DNA of 7,408 nt from an uncultured Actinomycetes bacterium. Lineage in GTDB: Bacteria; Actinomycetota; Thermoleophilia; Gaiellales; F1-60-MAGs149. The notes below the pieces were generated by a model. That model saw only the letters and a program-made list of their open reading frames with translations. It ran no database searches and was not told the origin of the DNA. The translations under genes and the position numbers were made by a program. Shown here piece by piece: positions 5,501-7,408 of this stretch (positions are counted from its first letter, which is position 1; each line of letters opens with the position of its first letter). The DNA is taken from the NCBI GenBank assembly GCA_903847495.1, contig CAINDT010000100.1:1-7408 (forward strand). The letters run 5' to 3'.

Positions 5501-6600
5501 TGGCCGAGCACCGTCTTGATCCCCCGGTCCGCAAGCGCCTCGTCGACGCGCCCGAGACCGGCCACAACCGCTGGCACCCGGACATCCCGCCCGCGCTCGA
5601 GGTGAAGAGCGGCGACGAGATCCTCGTCGACTGCCGTGACGGCATCGACGGGCAGATCCTGCCGACCATGACGGATGCAGATCTGAAGAACGTCGACTTC
5701 GACGCGCCGCATCCGATGACCGGCCCGATCTTCGTGAAGGGGGCCAAGCCCGGCGACGTGCTGCAGGTTGACATCCTCGACGTGCGCACCGACACCTTCG
5801 GCTCGACGGCGATTGTGCCGGGGTTCGGCCTGCTGGCGGATCGCTTCCCCGACTACTTCCTCGTCACGTGGGGCCTGCACGACGGCTTCGCGACGAGCGG
5901 CCGCATCCCGGGCGTCAGCATCCCCGCGGATCCGTTCGTCGGCGTGATCGGCGTGGCCCCGTCGGCCGAGCGGCTGGCATTCTGGAACGAGCGCGAGGCC
6001 GCTGTCGGCGCGCTGCCGCCCACGGCCCACAGCGCGATTCCCGCCACGGAGCCGATCGCCTCGACCGGCGCGCGCACGATCCCACCGCGCGAGCTCGGCG
6101 GCAATCTCGACGTGCCGCAGGTCCGCGCTGGCTCCAGCATCTTCTTCCCCGTCGATGTCCCCGGCGCTCTGCTCTCGCTCGGCGACGTGCACTTCTGCCA
6201 GGGCGACGGCGAGGTCTGCGCGTTCGCGATCGAGACGCATGGCCAGGTCCGCGTCCGCGTGACGGTGCTGCGTGACGTCAAGCACCGGCCGAACACGCCG
6301 CTGATCGAATCGACCGAGCCCGCCTTCCGCGCGCGCCGGCACGTCAGCACGACCGGTCTGCCGATCGACGGCCAGGGGCAGATCCGCCCGATGGACACCA
6401 CGCTCGCCGCGCAGAACGCGATCGAGGCGATGATCCAGTGGCTGGGCGACGAAGTCGGCCTCAGCCGGGAGCAGGCGTACGTGCTCTGCTCCGCCACCGT
6501 CGACCTCCGCATCTCGGAGATCGTCGACGTACCGAACCCCGTCGTGTCGGCCCTGTGCCCGCTCGACATCTTCACCGAGATCCGCGAGACCCGCGGATAA
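5500..6600 (+). CDS. Acetamidase/formamidase family protein
   Basis: A 366-residue member of the FmdA/AmdA family, whose characterised enzymes hydrolyse formamide, acetamide or short amides to ammonia and the acid. Family landmarks occur in order: HPMTGPIFVKGAKPGD (71-86), PRELGGNLDVPQ (196-207), a FFPVDVPGALLSLGDVHFCQ stretch (215-234) continuing into GDGEVC (235-240), and near the C-terminus CSATVDLRISEIVD (330-343) and VPNPVVSALCP (344-354). It is somewhat shorter than the roughly 400-residue formamidases, but both conserved halves are present. No signal peptide is seen. The ATG shares its A with the TGA of the GAF gene (TGATG, 5498-5502), so translation is coupled. Within a CoA-ester and carbonyl-processing cluster, a larger amide than formamide seems likely, but this is inference. 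Members of this family are often annotated without known substrates. Confidence 0.92.
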   Translation: MAEHRLDPPVRKRLVDAPETGHNRWHPDIPPALEVKSGDEILVDCRDGIDGQILPTMTDADLKNVDFDAPHPMTGPIFVKGAKPGDVLQVDILDVRTDTFGSTAIVPGFGLLADRFPDYFLVTWGLHDGFATSGRIPGVSIPADPFVGVIGVAPSAERLAFWNEREAAVGALPPTAHSAIPATEPIASTGARTIPPRELGGNLDVPQVRAGSSIFFPVDVPGALLSLGDVHFCQGDGEVCAFAIETHGQVRVRVTVLRDVKHRPNTPLIESTEPAFRARRHVSTTGLPIDGQGQIRPMDTTLAAQNAIEAMIQWLGDEVGLSREQAYVLCSATVDLRISEIVDVPNPVVSALCPLDIFTEIRETRG

Positions 6601-6626
6601 TCCGACCACCACCAGGAGGAACAGAC

Positions 6627-7142
6627 ATGGGCGTTGTCAAGGGCTGGGAAGGCCGCTTCTACGAGGACTTCGAGATCGGCGACGTGTATCGCAGCCGCAT
6701 GGGCCGCACGATCTCCGAGGTCGACAACACGTGGTTCACGAACCTGACCATGAACACGAACCAGTCGCACTTCAATGCGCCGTTCGCCGAGGCCTCGCCG
6801 TTCGGCAAGATCCTGGTCAACTCGGCGTTCACGATCGCGCTCGTCACGGGCCTGTCCGTGACCGACGTCTCGGAGAACGCAATGGCGAACTTGGCGTGGG
6901 ACGACATCAAGCTGCCCAACCCGGTCTTCGTCGGTGACACCCTCTGGTGCGAGTCCGAGGTCCTCGAGAAGCGCGAGTCGTCGAGCCGCCCGTACGTCGG
7001 CATCGTCGGGATCCGCTCGCGTGGCCTCAACCAGCGCAAGGAGGTCATCTGCGAGTTCCGCCGCAAGATGATGATCTACAAGCGCGAGGGCGCCAAGAGC
7101 CCCGAGGTCTTCCCCGTGACGGACACCGACTGGACCGTCTGA
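6627..7142 (+). CDS. MaoC-like hydratase (hot-dog fold; mesaconyl-CoA hydratase-like motif)
   Basis: A 171-residue single hot-dog domain of the MaoC/R-specific enoyl-CoA hydratase family, which adds water across the double bond of an enoyl-CoA. FYEDFEIGDVYRS (11-23) is the usual first strand, and GRTISEVDNTWFTNLT (26-41) leads into the catalytic segment MNTNQSHFN (42-50). In canonical members this reads GDxNPxH. Here the His is kept (His48), but Asn43 replaces the Asp and Ser/Gln fill the following positions. The NTN form is also seen in the mesaconyl-CoA hydratase-like branch, which acts on branched C5 acyl-CoAs. The ATG at 6627 has a strong AGGAGGA (6614-6620) at 6 nt, and the gap from the amidase gene is 26 nt. 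Its TGA shares one base with the next start. The likely role is hydration of the product of the acyl-CoA dehydrogenase; the substrate is unknown. Confidence 0.9.
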   Translation: MGVVKGWEGRFYEDFEIGDVYRSRMGRTISEVDNTWFTNLTMNTNQSHFNAPFAEASPFGKILVNSAFTIALVTGLSVTDVSENAMANLAWDDIKLPNPVFVGDTLWCESEVLEKRESSSRPYVGIVGIRSRGLNQRKEVICEFRRKMMIYKREGAKSPEVFPVTDTDWTV

Positions 7143-7408
7143 TGCACGATCGGGCACACCTCAAGCAGGCACCGGGCGCGTACTTCGACGCGGTCGACGC
7201 GAAGGACATGGAGGGCGCGCTCTCCTTCTTCGCCCCGGACGCCACCTTCACGATCCAGAGCGCCCACATCACGTTCGAGGGGCACGACGGCATCCGGAGC
7301 ATGTTCGAGAACTTCTTCGGCGACTACTCCCACATCGAGCACAACATCACGAACATCGTGGTGGACGAGGCCGAGGGGAAGGCGTCGACGGAGCAGTCGT
7401 GCCCGCAC
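7142..7408 (+). CDS. SnoaL/NTF2-like protein (partial, 3' end beyond window)
   Basis: An ATG at 7142-7144, overlapping the MaoC stop by one base (TGATG), opens a frame without stop to the window end, giving 89 residues. The pattern PGAYFDAVDAKDMEGALSFF (11-30), then APDATFTI, FEGHDGIRSMFENFF (44-58) and HIEHNITNIVVDE, is that of the NTF2-like cone fold shared by SnoaL cyclases, ketosteroid isomerase and limonene-epoxide hydrolase relatives. Such proteins isomerise, hydrate or cyclise small hydrophobic compounds, and many have no assigned function. The family is usually 120-150 residues, so about a third is missing, including the last strands. No Shine-Dalgarno site is apparent, so coupled translation from the MaoC gene is likely. 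The catalytic residues cannot be assigned from this fragment. Confidence 0.82.
   Translation, partial: MHDRAHLKQAPGAYFDAVDAKDMEGALSFFAPDATFTIQSAHITFEGHDGIRSMFENFFGDYSHIEHNITNIVVDEAEGKASTEQSCPH

Noticed and set aside
5314..7157. Two long overlapping minus-strand frames (5314-6612 and 5853-7157) opposite the GAF, amidase and MaoC genes.
   Set aside because: They show shadow composition with no motif, and they conflict with well-supported plus-strand genes joined by stop/start overlaps.

Overview
The window is high-GC and densely coded. Shine-Dalgarno sites are of the GGAGG type, two starts are GTG, and several genes overlap at stop/start junctions. Together with enzyme families common in actinobacterial catabolism, this suggests a high-GC soil or aquatic actinobacterium (possibly a deep-branching one), but nothing in the window fixes the taxon. 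I see no phage, IS, CRISPR, tRNA or rRNA sequence.

Layout. (1) Positions 1-46, minus strand: the first 15 codons of a protein resembling the N-terminus of LeuC/aconitase-family large subunits, running off the left edge. (2) 137-907, plus: a classical short-chain dehydrogenase/reductase (SDR), divergent from (1). (3) 922-960: a 19-bp-arm hairpin with a GGGGTCTGACCCC core, in the gap between convergent genes. (4) 964-1868, minus: a two-gene operon encoding a PcaC-like carboxymuconolactone decarboxylase family protein, then an OsmC-family protein starting at GTG. (5) 1869-2010: a 142-bp divergent promoter region. (6) 2011 to the right edge, plus: a seven-gene co-directional cluster. In order it encodes an acyl-CoA dehydrogenase, an alpha/beta hydrolase, a Tas-like aldo/keto reductase, a stand-alone GAF-domain protein, an acetamidase/formamidase family enzyme, a MaoC-like hydratase, and a SnoaL/NTF2-like protein cut by the window end. 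Gaps are 32 nt or less, and three junctions overlap by 1-4 nt.

How the genes could work together (inference). Acyl-CoA dehydrogenase, MaoC hydratase and SDR match the dehydrogenation, hydration and oxidation steps of a beta-oxidation-like sequence. The alpha/beta hydrolase, PcaC-like protein and SnoaL-like protein are fold families often used on lactones, ring-cleavage products and cyclic ketones. The amidase-family enzyme suggests an amide or related C-N bond in the substrate. The aldo/keto reductase would handle a carbonyl. The substrate cannot be read from sequence. No ring-cleavage dioxygenase, CoA ligase, transporter or DNA-binding regulator lies in the window, so this is probably part of a larger catabolic locus.

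Most worth a second look: the output-less GAF protein translationally coupled between the reductase and the amidase; the non-canonical catalytic positions in the acyl-CoA dehydrogenase (Glu in helix G, Pro at the C-terminal site) and the MaoC protein (Asn for Asp); the palindrome at 922-960; and similar TANGATCCCC elements immediately before two start codons.
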